Source of the DNA: Thiomicrorhabdus immobilis
Lineage (GTDB): Bacteria > Pseudomonadota > Gammaproteobacteria > Thiomicrospirales > Thiomicrospiraceae
Length of the DNA: 64,000 nucleotides
NCBI RefSeq assembly: GCF_021654855.1
Contig: NZ_AP024202.1
Location: 372,001 to 436,000, forward strand
Direction: 5' to 3'
The notes under the pieces were generated by a model, which did no database searches, was not told the DNA's origin, and saw nothing but the letters and a program-made list of their open reading frames with translations. Of this stretch, positions 16,443 through 25,229 are shown piece by piece. The translations under genes were made by a program, and so were the position numbers. How positions within the stretch are numbered: the stretch's first letter is position 1; each line of letters opens with the position of its first letter.

Positions 16443-17635
16443 TGCAAACTTCATCTCAGACCCAAGCTCATTCAGCACGCTCAGCTGCTTTTGCCAAGAC
16501 GAAAGCACCGTTCTCAAAGTTGGTGTCCGCTTTGACTGTCACACTGGCATTATCGGCGAGTCTTTATCTGCCTAAGGTTCAAGCGGAAACGGCAACCATT
16601 CCCGACGTCACGTTAAATGCCGAGCAGATGGCTGCGTTATCGATAGAAACCCAGCCTGTTGAGCAAGTGGCCAGTTATCCTAGCCGTCAGTATGTCGCTC
16701 AAAGCATTGTGCCGCATAATCAAAGTTACGCTGTCACTATGCCGATTGACGGCCAAATCATGGAATTGCCGCATTTTCATGGCAGTGTGCAGCAAGGCGA
16801 TGTGATTGCCCTGGTGCAAAGCCCTGAACTTTTAAAATTGCAAAGTGAGTTGATTGCTACCTTAGCGGATTTGAAAGCGCAAATGGCGGCATTGAAACGT
16901 GCCAAAACCCTGAGTCAGAGTGGTGCGGTTTCCAGTAAACAGCGCCAACAGCTGGAAGCGAGTGTGCAAAAGTTACTGCAAGTTAAGGCGCAACAGAAAC
17001 AGAATTTGCTGTACATCGGTATGAATCCAAGTTCGGTTGAACAGCTTGAAAATACTCAAAAACTGCAATCGGCGGTATTTGAGATAAAAGCGCCGGTAAC
17101 TGGGGAAATGTTCGATTTGCAAGCTCAGCTTGGCAAACGGTTAATGGCGCAAGAGATTGTGATCAGTATCGCTAAAATCAATCCGATTGTCATTGATGTG
17201 GATGTGCCAGTCGATGATAGGAATCCTCTTGAAGAAGGCAAACCAGTGAGTTTGGTGGGCAGTGAGAAAGTCGGTGAGATTGCGCATATCTCTGAGTTTG
17301 TCGATCCGATGACCCAGTCGATTGGGGTACATACTCGTTTTGATAATGCCGATTCGGCAATCAAGCCTGGTCAGATGTTCAAAGTGCAATTTCAGTTTGA
17401 AAAAACCGCTTTCAAATCGCAAATGGGGGCTTTAACCCGTATTGATAATGTTCCGATGGTGTTTGTAAAGCAGGGCGATAAAATCAAAGCGGTAGAGGTT
17501 GTCGTTTTACAAACCCAAAATAACCAGCTTTATTTCTTACCACGGAATGCGGCGGAATTAAATGCCCAAAGCCTGGTGGTGGTGCATGGTACTTCGAGCT
17601 TGAAGAACAGTTTGATGGCAGAGGGTGAGGAGTAA
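16442..17635 (+). CDS. Periplasmic adaptor of an RND efflux pump (CusB/CzcB-like)
   Basis: This 397-residue membrane fusion protein links the inner-membrane pump to the outer channel. After a long polar N-terminus a hydrophobic stretch at about 28-44 precedes a likely cleavage site after VQA near 49. The barrel-sandwich strand (MPIDGQIMELPHF), a helical hairpin around 130-190 and the returning lipoyl half (IKAPVTGEMFDLQAQLGK) are visible. No His-rich or Met-rich metal-binding segment is seen. It overlaps the channel gene by one base and is three bases from the pump gene. Confidence 0.9.
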   Translation: MQTSSQTQAHSARSAAFAKTKAPFSKLVSALTVTLALSASLYLPKVQAETATIPDVTLNAEQMAALSIETQPVEQVASYPSRQYVAQSIVPHNQSYAVTMPIDGQIMELPHFHGSVQQGDVIALVQSPELLKLQSELIATLADLKAQMAALKRAKTLSQSGAVSSKQRQQLEASVQKLLQVKAQQKQNLLYIGMNPSSVEQLENTQKLQSAVFEIKAPVTGEMFDLQAQLGKRLMAQEIVISIAKINPIVIDVDVPVDDRNPLEEGKPVSLVGSEKVGEIAHISEFVDPMTQSIGVHTRFDNADSAIKPGQMFKVQFQFEKTAFKSQMGALTRIDNVPMVFVKQGDKIKAVEVVVLQTQNNQLYFLPRNAAELNAQSLVVVHGTSSLKNSLMAEGEE

Positions 17636-17638
17636 CTC

Positions 17639-20600
17639 ATGAACCGATTGATTCAGTTTTTCTTAACCCAGCGTATCTTTGTGCTACTGGTGATTTTCGC
17701 ACTGGTGGCGGGTGGTTGGATGGCGTTCCAAAAAACGCCAATCGATGCCTTTCCGGATGTGTCGCCTGTTCAGGTGAAAATGATCTTTAAAGCGCCGGGG
17801 ATGACGCCGACGGAAGTTGAGCAACGTGTCATCGCGCCGCTAGAGCAAGAGTTGTTAGGCATTCCAAAAGAGACCTTACTGCGTTCTTTGGCCAAATATG
17901 CGATTGCGGATATTACCTTGAATTTTGCTGAAGGTACCGATATCTATTGGGCACGCCAGCTAGTTGCCGAACGTTTGAACGGTGTCGACCTGCCTAATGG
18001 GGTAACCGGAGGTATGGCTCCGTTATCGACTCCGCTAAGTGACATCTTTATGTTTACCATTGATGGCGATACATTGAGCAATATGGAAAAACGCGATCTG
18101 TTGGATTGGGTGATTCGTCCCGCTTTGCGTTCCGTTCCCGGTGTGGCGGATGTGAATGCGCTGGGTGGGGATGTGCGTGTATTCGCCGTTAAGCCAGACT
18201 TTAACAAGCTAAGCACTTTTCAAATTTCGCTTGCCCGTCTAATCGAAGCGATTCAAACCCACAACCAAAACGATGGGGCTGGGCGTGTCAATCAAGGTGA
18301 AGAAGTGTTGTTGGTCAGAACGTTGGGTAACTTGACCAATATTGACGATATTGAAAACATCATTGTCGATTTTCAAGGCAATCGCCCAATTTACGTTAAA
18401 GATTTAGCCAAAGTGGAAGTGGATTCGCTGTACCGTAACGGTGCGGTTACCCAAAATGGCCATGAGGCGGTAGAGGGTTTGGTCATGGCGCTTAAAGGCG
18501 CAAATGCCCGTGACGTAGTTTCCGGGATTGAAACCCGTCTAGCGGATATTGAACGCGCTTTGCCAGCCGGGATTTCGCTGAATGTTTTCTATAATCGTAA
18601 GGACTTGATTTCACAAGCGATTGAAACCGTATCCGGCGCTTTGACCGAAGCGGTGGTGCTGGTGGTTCTGGTGTTGCTGGTCTTTTTAGGGAATCTGCGT
18701 GCCGCCTTGACTGTGGCTTTGATTCTGCCGTTGGCCGCCTTGTTGACCTTCATTTTAATGAATCAATTTGGCTTGTCCGCTAACTTGATGTCATTAGGAG
18801 GGCTGGCCATCGTCATCGGTATGTTGGTCGATGCCGCCGTGGTGGTGGTGGAGAACATCGTGACCCACCAAGAAAACGACCGTGCAGGCCTGCCGAAACT
18901 GCATATCATCTACCGTGCGGTACAAGAGGTTTCCGTACCGGTTATCTCGGGTATTTTGATTATTATGACGGTGTTTTTACCGCTACTGACCTTAGAAGGT
19001 TTGGAAGGTAAGTTGTTTGTACCGGTCGCTTTAACCATTATCTTTGCGTTGGGTAGTGCTTTGATTCTGTCGTTAACCATTATTCCTACCCTGGCTTCAT
19101 TTATGTTGGGTAAACCAAGTCATAAAGAACCTTGGTTGATTGAGAAGTTGCTTAAGCTATATCGCCCGGTGTTGACCTGGAGTTTGGCGAACAGTAAAAA
19201 GGTGATTTCTATCGCGTTACTGGGTTTGCTGTTTGCCGGATTTGTTTATACCCAAGTGGGTAAGACTTTCATTCCGCAGATGGATGAAGGTTATATCGTG
19301 ATGCAGATTGAAAAGCTTCCTGCCATCAGTCTGAAAGAGACGGTCAATACCGATAAACAGGTGCAGAAGTTTCTGTTAAAGAACATTCCAGAAATCAGCC
19401 GTATTATCGCTCGTGTCGGGTCTGATGAGTTGGGGATGGATCCGATGGGGTTGAACGATACCGACAGCTTCTTGGTGCTTAAGCCAAAAGAAGAGTGGAG
19501 AATGGAAACCAAAGAAGCTCTCATTGATGAGATTCGTACCGCGTTGGAGAACCATTTTCCAGGAGTGAACTTCGCTTTTACCCAGCCGATTCAAATGCGT
19601 GTGGATGAGATGTTGACCGGTGCGCGTGGTGATGTGGCGATTAAGGTGTTTGGGGATGACCCAGAGCAGCTGAACGAAGTCGCCAAAAAACTGGTAGAAA
19701 CCATCGGTTCAATTGACGGCGCTGAAGATGTCTTTACCCCTAAAAACGAGGGTTTACGTTATTTGCAGCTTGATATCAATAAAGAGATGGCGGGCAAGTT
19801 CGGTTTGAGTGTGAACGATGTTCAAAATATCCTGCGTGCTCAGGTGAATGGCTTTGAAGCGGGAATCCTATACCAGGGTATTCGCCGTATTCCGCTGATG
19901 GTGAGGGCGCCTGAGGCCTATAAGTCATCAAAACAAGAGATGTTGCAACAGCCGATCGCTTTAGAGAACGGACAAACGGTTTTATTGAGCCAGTTGGTTG
20001 ATGCCCGCGAAGTGGAAGGGCCAGTATCTATCCAGCGTGAGCAAAGCAAACGTTTTGCTGTGGTGGTCTCAAATGTTAAAGGGCGTGATTTGGTCGGTTT
20101 TGTTGAAGAGGCAAAACAGAAAGCGGCCAAAATGAATATCCCTGCAGGTTACTACTTTGAATGGAGTGGTAAGTTTGAAAACCAGCAGCGTGCCGCGGCC
20201 AAATTGGCCGTGGTGGTGCCAATCGCTTTGGTGTTGATTTTCATCATTTTATTCAGTACTTTCAAGTCGGTACCGCAGGCCGCGATGATTCTAACCAACG
20301 TGCCTTTTGCGCTGATAGGTGGGATTACCGCCCTGTGGATAACCGGTGAATATCTTTCTGTACCGGCCTCTGTGGGCTTTATCGCCCTGTTGGGTATCGC
20401 GGTGTTGAACGGTGTGGTGATGATCTCTTATTTCAACCAGTTGGCCGCGACTGGGATTTCCATTACCGAAGTGGTGGTTGAGGGGGCGATGCGTCGTTTG
20501 CGTCCGGTATTGATGACCGCGAGTATTGCCGCTTTAGGTTTGGTGCCATTGGTGTTTGCAACCGGGCCAGGCTCTGAAATTCAGCGTCCATTAGCTATCG

Positions 20601-20713
20601 TGGTGATTGGCGGGTTGATTTCATCCACTGTGTTGACGTTACTTATCTTGCCGATTTTCTATCGATTGTTTGGTCAAGGTACCCAGTTAAACTATCTAAA
20701 AAAAGGAGCTTAA
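17639..20713 (+). CDS. RND permease of the heavy-metal-efflux type (CusA/CzcA-like)
   Basis: The 1024-residue inner-membrane pump has the RND plan: one helix near the N-terminus (about 12-30), a large periplasmic loop, a bundle of six helices (about 335-540), a second loop and a final helix group (about 855-1010). The helix-4 signature reads GMLVDAAVVVVEN, closer to the monovalent (CusA-like) pattern than to the divalent CzcA pattern, but substrate cannot be fixed from this. Proton-driven export of metal ions from periplasm or cytosol is the family role. A partial palindrome, GCAGGCCTGC, lies at 18884. Confidence 0.9.
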   Translation: MNRLIQFFLTQRIFVLLVIFALVAGGWMAFQKTPIDAFPDVSPVQVKMIFKAPGMTPTEVEQRVIAPLEQELLGIPKETLLRSLAKYAIADITLNFAEGTDIYWARQLVAERLNGVDLPNGVTGGMAPLSTPLSDIFMFTIDGDTLSNMEKRDLLDWVIRPALRSVPGVADVNALGGDVRVFAVKPDFNKLSTFQISLARLIEAIQTHNQNDGAGRVNQGEEVLLVRTLGNLTNIDDIENIIVDFQGNRPIYVKDLAKVEVDSLYRNGAVTQNGHEAVEGLVMALKGANARDVVSGIETRLADIERALPAGISLNVFYNRKDLISQAIETVSGALTEAVVLVVLVLLVFLGNLRAALTVALILPLAALLTFILMNQFGLSANLMSLGGLAIVIGMLVDAAVVVVENIVTHQENDRAGLPKLHIIYRAVQEVSVPVISGILIIMTVFLPLLTLEGLEGKLFVPVALTIIFALGSALILSLTIIPTLASFMLGKPSHKEPWLIEKLLKLYRPVLTWSLANSKKVISIALLGLLFAGFVYTQVGKTFIPQMDEGYIVMQIEKLPAISLKETVNTDKQVQKFLLKNIPEISRIIARVGSDELGMDPMGLNDTDSFLVLKPKEEWRMETKEALIDEIRTALENHFPGVNFAFTQPIQMRVDEMLTGARGDVAIKVFGDDPEQLNEVAKKLVETIGSIDGAEDVFTPKNEGLRYLQLDINKEMAGKFGLSVNDVQNILRAQVNGFEAGILYQGIRRIPLMVRAPEAYKSSKQEMLQQPIALENGQTVLLSQLVDAREVEGPVSIQREQSKRFAVVVSNVKGRDLVGFVEEAKQKAAKMNIPAGYYFEWSGKFENQQRAAAKLAVVVPIALVLIFIILFSTFKSVPQAAMILTNVPFALIGGITALWITGEYLSVPASVGFIALLGIAVLNGVVMISYFNQLAATGISITEVVVEGAMRRLRPVLMTASIAALGLVPLVFATGPGSEIQRPLAIVVIGGLISSTVLTLLILPIFYRLFGQGTQLNYLKKGA

Positions 20714-20714
20714 A

Positions 20715-21017
20715 ATGTCTGCAGTGATGTTGAAACTAGTCGTGGATGAAGGCGTTTTTTCTTCGGTATCGGATAGCTTGTTGGTTTATCCATCGGCACA
20801 GATCGCATTTAATACCTCGTCCATTCGTTCTTACAGTAACGAGCATGAGTTGGAAGGGATTAAGGAGCAGGTTGCCGGCTATTTGGCAAAGGTACAAATC
20901 GAGATTCGTACCACAGAAGATGAGTATCAAGCCATTTTAGAATACCTTAAAATGGATCATCCTCGAATGGAGTGTCAATATTGGGTTTTGCCGGTACTTG
21001 ATTCTGGAAAACGTTAA
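20715..21017 (+). CDS. Small DUF3240-like protein ending the RND operon
   Basis: This 100-residue soluble protein starts one base after the pump gene with a good AAAGGAG site. It alternates strands and helices in the manner of small regulatory domains; Pfam DUF3240 members, which sit beside RND pumps in proteobacteria, match in size and place (from memory). No metal-binding Cys/His cluster is seen apart from one Cys near the C-terminus. A PII-like sensing or regulatory role is a guess. Confidence 0.65.
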   Translation: MSAVMLKLVVDEGVFSSVSDSLLVYPSAQIAFNTSSIRSYSNEHELEGIKEQVAGYLAKVQIEIRTTEDEYQAILEYLKMDHPRMECQYWVLPVLDSGKR

Positions 21018-21054
21018 AACCAAATCTTAAAGTCAAACATTAAAGCCAAATGAA

Positions 21055-21096
21055 CAGGCCTGGTCGCTTTTAAAAGTAACCAGGCCTGGTTGTTTT
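21055..21096 (+). terminator. Terminator built from two copies of the window palindrome
   Basis: CAGGCCTGGT (21055-21064) pairs with ACCAGGCCTG (21079-21088) around a 14-base loop containing TTTTAAAA, and is followed by GTTGTTTT. It ends the RND operon. The second arm belongs to a full ACCAGGCCTGGT at 21079-21090, and the first is an 11-of-12 copy, so two members of the repeat family form the stem. Confidence 0.75.
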
Positions 21097-21170
21097 AGCA
21101 ATGGTGAGTTTTGTGCGCCTAATCGATGCTTAAAGAGTAAAGGGCGTAAAGAGAGTAAGGACTCTGGAGT

Positions 21171-21848
21171 TTAGATAAAGCCTGGAATCTCAATAAGAGT
21201 CTTTGACGGAGAAAAGGGAATATGAAAGATTGGCAGCGTAGTCCATTTGTCTAGGTCTTTTGCATGATTCTTCTCAGCAGAGAAATTCAAGATAATCGCA
21301 TGGGTTTGTAGCCCGGCTTGTTCAATCGCGGCTAAGGTTAACAGCGTATGGTTGATACAACCTAGTTGGTTTTTTACCACCAAAATGACAGGCAAATCTA
21401 AGGCTGTCGCCAAATCTTTATTTAAACCATCCGAACATAATGGAGAATAAAACCCCCCAGCACCTTCAACCATTAAAATTTCATTAGCTTGTAACGTTTG
21501 GGCAGGTTGGCAGGCCTGTACTAAATCTACAGTCGATATGACCAGGCCTGCTTGTTGTATGGCGGTTTGAGGAGAAATAGGCGGTTCAAATTGATTAGGA
21601 CAAATGCTTTGCAATGATTCGTTTGATTGGCAGGATTGCTGTAAGAAAAGTGCATCTTCGCACAATAAGCTGCCATCGGCTTGCTTGATACAGCCTGAAG
21701 CAATGGGTTTACGTGGTGTAACCCGGTAACCCTGTTGGATTAAGGTATGGGCTACACAACCTGCAATATAGGTTTTTCCCACATCGGTATCGGTACCCGT
21801 AATAAAAAAACCACCAGGCCTGGTGGTTTTATTTGGTGAATCATTCAT
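21171..21848 (-). CDS. bioD: Dethiobiotin synthase
   Basis: This 225-residue enzyme closes the ureido ring of dethiobiotin with CO2 and ATP in biotin synthesis. The P-loop GTDTDVGKT lies at about residues 18-26 and VEGAGGFYSP further on is the second family signature. Its N-terminal extension of about ten residues before FFITG is encoded by a 24-bp palindrome (21807-21830). It starts six bases after purC and is the last gene of a minus-strand group; bioA is 15 kb away. The gene holds three copies or partial copies of the palindrome, an exceptional density. Confidence 0.94.
   Translation of the reverse strand: MNDSPNKTTRPGGFFITGTDTDVGKTYIAGCVAHTLIQQGYRVTPRKPIASGCIKQADGSLLCEDALFLQQSCQSNESLQSICPNQFEPPISPQTAIQQAGLVISTVDLVQACQPAQTLQANEILMVEGAGGFYSPLCSDGLNKDLATALDLPVILVVKNQLGCINHTLLTLAAIEQAGLQTHAIILNFSAEKNHAKDLDKWTTLPIFHIPFSPSKTLIEIPGFI
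21807..21830. repeat. 24-bp perfect palindrome inside the bioD start region
   Basis: Left half AAAACCACCAGG and right half CCTGGTGGTTTT are exact reverse complements, with ACCAGGCCTGGT at the centre (21813-21824). It lies 18 bases inside bioD and encodes the KTTRPGGF part of the N-terminal extension. Confidence 0.85.
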
Positions 21849-21854
21849 CTTGAA

Positions 21855-22745
21855 TTATAGGTTTTCCATGAGACGCGATTGCGCTTCTTGGTACTTCTCA
21901 AAAGTTTTACAGACGATTTCTTCTGGAAGTTCAGGGCCTGTCGCTGGGTTTTTATCCCAATCTAGGCTATCTAGGTAATCGCGAATATACTGCTTGTCAA
22001 AGCTCGGTGGGTTGCTGCCCACTTCATAGCTGGATGCCGGCCAAAAACGCGAACTGTCAGGCGTTAAGGCTTCATCAATCAGGTAGATAGTGCCTTCATC
22101 ATCTTCACCAAATTCAAACTTGGTATCGGCGATGATGATTCCGCGTTCTAAAGCAAATTCCGCGGCGGCTTTATACAGTTTGATGCTTAAATCGCGCACC
22201 TTGTTGGATTTCTCCTCACCCATGATTTTAACCAGTTGTTCAAAGCTGATGTTTTCGTCATGGTCGCCTTGCTCCGCTTTGGTCGATGGCGTGAATAGAG
22301 GCTCAGGCAATTGAGAGGCTTGTTTTAAACCTTTAGGTAATTCGATACCACAGACACTTTGGGATTTTTTATACTCTTTCCAGCCTGAGCCCACTAAGTA
22401 ACCACGTACAATCGCTTCCACCGGTAATGGCTTAAGTTTTTTGACAATCATACCGCGACCGTTTAACTGCTTAAGCTCATCCGCTGTCAGGTAGTCCGCT
22501 AGGTTCATCTCTTCAGCCAGCTGATTTGGCACGATATCTTGCATTTTTCTCATCCAAAACTGGGCTGTTTCAGTAAGGATGCGGCCTTTGCCAGGGATTG
22601 GTGTTGGTAGGATGGCATCGTAAGCTGAGATTCTATCCGTGGTGACAATGAGCATGTGCTTGTCATCAATGTCGTAGATATCTCGAACTTTACCAGAACC
22701 AATCAATGGTAGGCTCGTTAGGCTAGATTTATAAAGTGCTTGCAT
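21855..22745 (-). CDS. purC: SAICAR synthetase
   Basis: This enzyme joins aspartate to CAIR in purine synthesis. From the ATG at 22745 it has 296 residues and begins MQALYKSSLTSLPLIGSGKVR; an open frame continues upstream to 22874 but would overlap the next gene and has no counterpart in the family. GKVRDIYDIDDKHMLIVTTD, DRISAYD and SKAEQGDHDENIS are the recognisable signatures. The length is that of the longer, yeast-like PurC type rather than the 237-residue E. coli type. AGGAC lies before the start. Confidence 0.95.
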   Translation of the reverse strand: MQALYKSSLTSLPLIGSGKVRDIYDIDDKHMLIVTTDRISAYDAILPTPIPGKGRILTETAQFWMRKMQDIVPNQLAEEMNLADYLTADELKQLNGRGMIVKKLKPLPVEAIVRGYLVGSGWKEYKKSQSVCGIELPKGLKQASQLPEPLFTPSTKAEQGDHDENISFEQLVKIMGEEKSNKVRDLSIKLYKAAAEFALERGIIIADTKFEFGEDDEGTIYLIDEALTPDSSRFWPASSYEVGSNPPSFDKQYIRDYLDSLDWDKNPATGPELPEEIVCKTFEKYQEAQSRLMENL

Positions 22746-22770
22746 ATTCAGTCCTATAAAATCAGGTTGA

Positions 22771-23256
22771 TTAATCGTCTTTACGGCGATTGATAATGTA
22801 AGGGAGTTTGATGTGACCATATCGTAAGATAAGTATGGCAACAGAAAGTAAGGTAATTGTGCCTGCAATGGCAATCATTTCCCATTCGGATAACGATTTT
22901 AAGTCCAAAATAAGCAGTCGAGCTAAGGCGACGATAGCAATATAGATTGGAAAACGAATCGGTAATTTACCTGATTTTAGGTAAATGGCAATCATCGCCA
23001 AAACCTCTAGGTATAAGAACAGCAATAGCAAGTCACCCAGCGTTACCGTTCGGGCCGAAATCATATGGGTTATTTCACCCGCACCGGCAAAAATGGTCGC
23101 GATAGTGATGACAAGTAAACCAATGTATTCGACGATATGAATGACGTCGCCTAAGATTTTATCTCGCATCGGTCTTGTTTCTTGAGTTCTCATGTCGGCA
23201 AATTCAGTTTCGTCCAGTATTTCGTTATCTAGAATATCTTCTTTATTTTTACGCAT
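22771..23256 (-). CDS. PsiE-like membrane protein
   Basis: The 161-residue protein has a charged N-terminus of about 35 residues and four hydrophobic helices (about 42-62, 74-95, 100-118, 125-145). The pattern fits the phosphate-starvation-inducible PsiE family, whose function is not known. It precedes purC by 25 bases on the same strand, probably in one transcript, and is divergent from rpe. Confidence 0.75.
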   Translation of the reverse strand: MRKNKEDILDNEILDETEFADMRTQETRPMRDKILGDVIHIVEYIGLLVITIATIFAGAGEITHMISARTVTLGDLLLLFLYLEVLAMIAIYLKSGKLPIRFPIYIAIVALARLLILDLKSLSEWEMIAIAGTITLLSVAILILRYGHIKLPYIINRRKDD

Positions 23257-23305
23257 AGAGTGCTCGCTATTACCGTTGTATAGATAAGGTTTTGGTAAAG
23301 ATTTT

Positions 23306-23333
23306 TTGCCATTTTAATGGATACTGTTAAAAT
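23306..23333 (+). promoter_or_regulatory. Promoter of rpe
   Basis: TTGCCA (23306-23311), a 16-base spacer and TAAAAT (23328-23333) preceded by TGT, an extended -10. It serves rpe, which starts at 23379. Confidence 0.65.
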
Positions 23334-23378
23334 GCACGAATTATTTTTTAAACATTTCTATTTATAAGGTGTGTAAAC

Positions 23379-24086
23379 ATGGCTAAACAAGAAAATTGGA
23401 TTGCTCCTTCAATCTTATCTGCTGACTTCGCTCAGTTAGGTAAAGACGTTAAAGACGTGATTGCTTCAGGTGCAGACGTAGTGCATTTTGATGTAATGGA
23501 TAACCATTATGTTCCTAACCTAACCATCGGGCCATTAGTTTGCGAATCTTTAAAGAACTTTATGGTTGCAGAAGGTGTTAATGCACCTATCGATGCTCAC
23601 TTAATGGTTAAGCCTGTTGATCGCATTATCGGTGACTTCGCTAACGCGGGTGCGGATTACATCACATTCCATCCTGAAGCTTCTGAGCACATCGATGGTT
23701 CTTTAGGGTTAATCAAAAATGCGGGTCTTAAGGCCGGTTTAGTATTCAACCCAGCCACTTCGCTGTCTTACCTTGAGCACGTGATGGATAAAATCGATAT
23801 GATTTTAATCATGTCGGTAAACCCTGGTTTCGGTGGACAGTCGTTCATCGACCAAGCGTTAGAAAAACTACGTCAAGCACGTCAGTTAATTGATGCTTCT
23901 GGACGTGATATCCGTTTAGAGATCGATGGTGGTGTTAAAGTTGAGAACATCGCTGAAGTTGCTGCTGCAGGCTGTGATACGTTTGTATCTGGTTCTGGAA
24001 TCTTCGGTAAGGCTAACGCATCTGATGCTAACCGTTATGACACGGTTATCAAGCAAATGCGTGATGAGCTTGCAAAAGTTAAGTAA
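23379..24086 (+). CDS. rpe: Ribulose-phosphate 3-epimerase
   Basis: This 235-residue TIM-barrel enzyme converts ribulose 5-phosphate and xylulose 5-phosphate, a regenerating step of the Calvin cycle and the pentose phosphate pathway. Signatures: [12 protein letters not shown] (about 11-22), [19 protein letters not shown] with metal-binding His and Asp, [12 protein letters not shown] and [14 protein letters not shown] precedes the ATG. The rpe-gph-trpE order is the classical gammaproteobacterial one. Confidence 0.97.
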   Translation: MAKQENWIAPSILSADFAQLGKDVKDVIASGADVVHFDVMDNHYVPNLTIGPLVCESLKNFMVAEGVNAPIDAHLMVKPVDRIIGDFANAGADYITFHPEASEHIDGSLGLIKNAGLKAGLVFNPATSLSYLEHVMDKIDMILIMSVNPGFGGQSFIDQALEKLRQARQLIDASGRDIRLEIDGGVKVENIAEVAAAGCDTFVSGSGIFGKANASDANRYDTVIKQMRDELAKVK

Positions 24087-24095
24087 TTTTTAGAG

Positions 24096-24132
24096 ACCTT
24101 TACAGTCGTTAATCAACGCAGGTAAAGGTTTT
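24096..24132 (+). terminator. Hairpin terminator after rpe
   Basis: ACCTTTAC (24096-24103) pairs with GTAAAGGT (24122-24129), followed by TTTG. A second hairpin, AACGC (24153-24157) with GCGTT (24181-24185) plus an inner TCTC/GAGA stem and TTTTG, lies further on. Together they partly insulate gph from rpe. Confidence 0.6.
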
Positions 24133-24284
24133 GTTCTTAGCTTTTCTTCCAGAACGCTGGCGCTCTCATTCGAGACGCTGGCGTTTTGTGGTTTTAGGGA
24201 AGCCAAACCCATCGAATGAATGGGGCTACATTAAGAAACTTGTGCGTAAGCTTGGGTTTCAAGGATTTAAAAAAGAGAATTATT

Positions 24285-24962
24285 ATGGAAAAGTTTAAAC
24301 CAGGATTCGTTCTAATCGATTTAGATGGAACGTTAATCGACAGTGTGCCAGATTTAGCTTACTGTGTTGATGAGATGATGAAGCAACTGGATATGCCGGT
24401 TCGTGGTGAAGATGCGGTACGTGACTGGGTAGGTAACGGGGTTCAACGCCTTACTGAACGTGCCTTAGTCAATTCGGTTGACGGTATGCCTGATCAAGAC
24501 TTAATGGACAAAGCGTATCCAATCTTTTTGGAACTATATAAAGATAACAACGCAATCCGTTCAAGTGTCTACCCAGGTGTGTTGGAAGGGATCAAGTGGA
24601 TGAAAGAGAATGGCTACCGTGTTGGTTGCGTGACCAATAAGGCGGAAGCGTTCACTGTACCGTTATTGAAAGACAAAGGCCTATATGATTTGTTTGAGGT
24701 TGTGGTTTCTGGTGATACTTGTGCTGAGAAAAAACCACATCCAATGCCATTGTTGCATGCGGCTAAGTTGATGGGTGTTGAGCCTGAAAATGCCTTGATG
24801 TTAGGTGATTCACAATCGGATGTTAAGGCGGCTCGCGCGGCTGGATTCCATATCTTCTGTATGACTTACGGTTATAACCATGGTGAAGATATTCGTGATT
24901 ACAACCCAGATGTGGTGATGGATTCATTTATGGAACTACCAAATTATTTGGTAGCAAAATAA
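24285..24962 (+). CDS. gph: Phosphoglycolate phosphatase (HAD family)
   Basis: From ATG 24285 the protein has 225 residues. HAD motif I is DLDGTLIDS (about 11-19), motif II the CVTNKAEAF region, and motif III/IV GDSQSDVKAARAAG. It hydrolyses 2-phosphoglycolate, the toxic product of RuBisCO oxygenation, so it has added weight in an organism with two RuBisCOs. An upstream in-frame start at 24216 would add 23 residues not expected for the family, and AAGAGAA sits before 24285. Confidence 0.92.
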   Translation: MEKFKPGFVLIDLDGTLIDSVPDLAYCVDEMMKQLDMPVRGEDAVRDWVGNGVQRLTERALVNSVDGMPDQDLMDKAYPIFLELYKDNNAIRSSVYPGVLEGIKWMKENGYRVGCVTNKAEAFTVPLLKDKGLYDLFEVVVSGDTCAEKKPHPMPLLHAAKLMGVEPENALMLGDSQSDVKAARAAGFHIFCMTYGYNHGEDIRDYNPDVVMDSFMELPNYLVAK

Positions 24963-25091
24963 GCCAGCATCATCCGTTGCATCCAGTGTGTTGGTTTGAG
25001 GCTCTTCCGTGATGGAAAGCCTGAGCTAACATGCAAGATGCAATCCTTAATCAAAACAGAGAAGTTTGTACTAACAATAGGTTTAATCACA

Positions 25092-25229
25092 ATGACTTTT
25101 TTAAAAGCCTTGTTACTAGAGATTTTTCGACCGTTATTATGTTCTTTTGCCGGCATTCGCCGCACCATCTTATTTAAGTATTTAGATTGGAAAGAACGCA
25201 AGCAATCATCAAGCAAGGCAGAACCCTAA
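25092..25229 (+). CDS. Possible small basic protein upstream of trpE
   Basis: A 45-codon frame starts at ATG 25092 with a weak AGGT site and ends in TAATG, overlapping the trpE start by one base. The product has a hydrophobic N-terminal half ([16 protein letters not shown]) and a basic tail. It has a single Trp and no tandem Trp codons, so it is not a normal trp leader peptide. The overlap suggests translational coupling to trpE, whose own ribosome site is poor. It is unrecognised and may not be a gene. The rest of the 24963-25228 gap holds nothing clear. Confidence 0.35.
   Translation: MTFLKALLLEIFRPLLCSFAGIRRTILFKYLDWKERKQSSSKAEP

Noticed and set aside
24141-24190. Two GACGCTGGCG-like units that looked like a CRISPR or tandem repeat
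   Set aside because: Only two units and they pair with each other as a hairpin with a T-run; no array.
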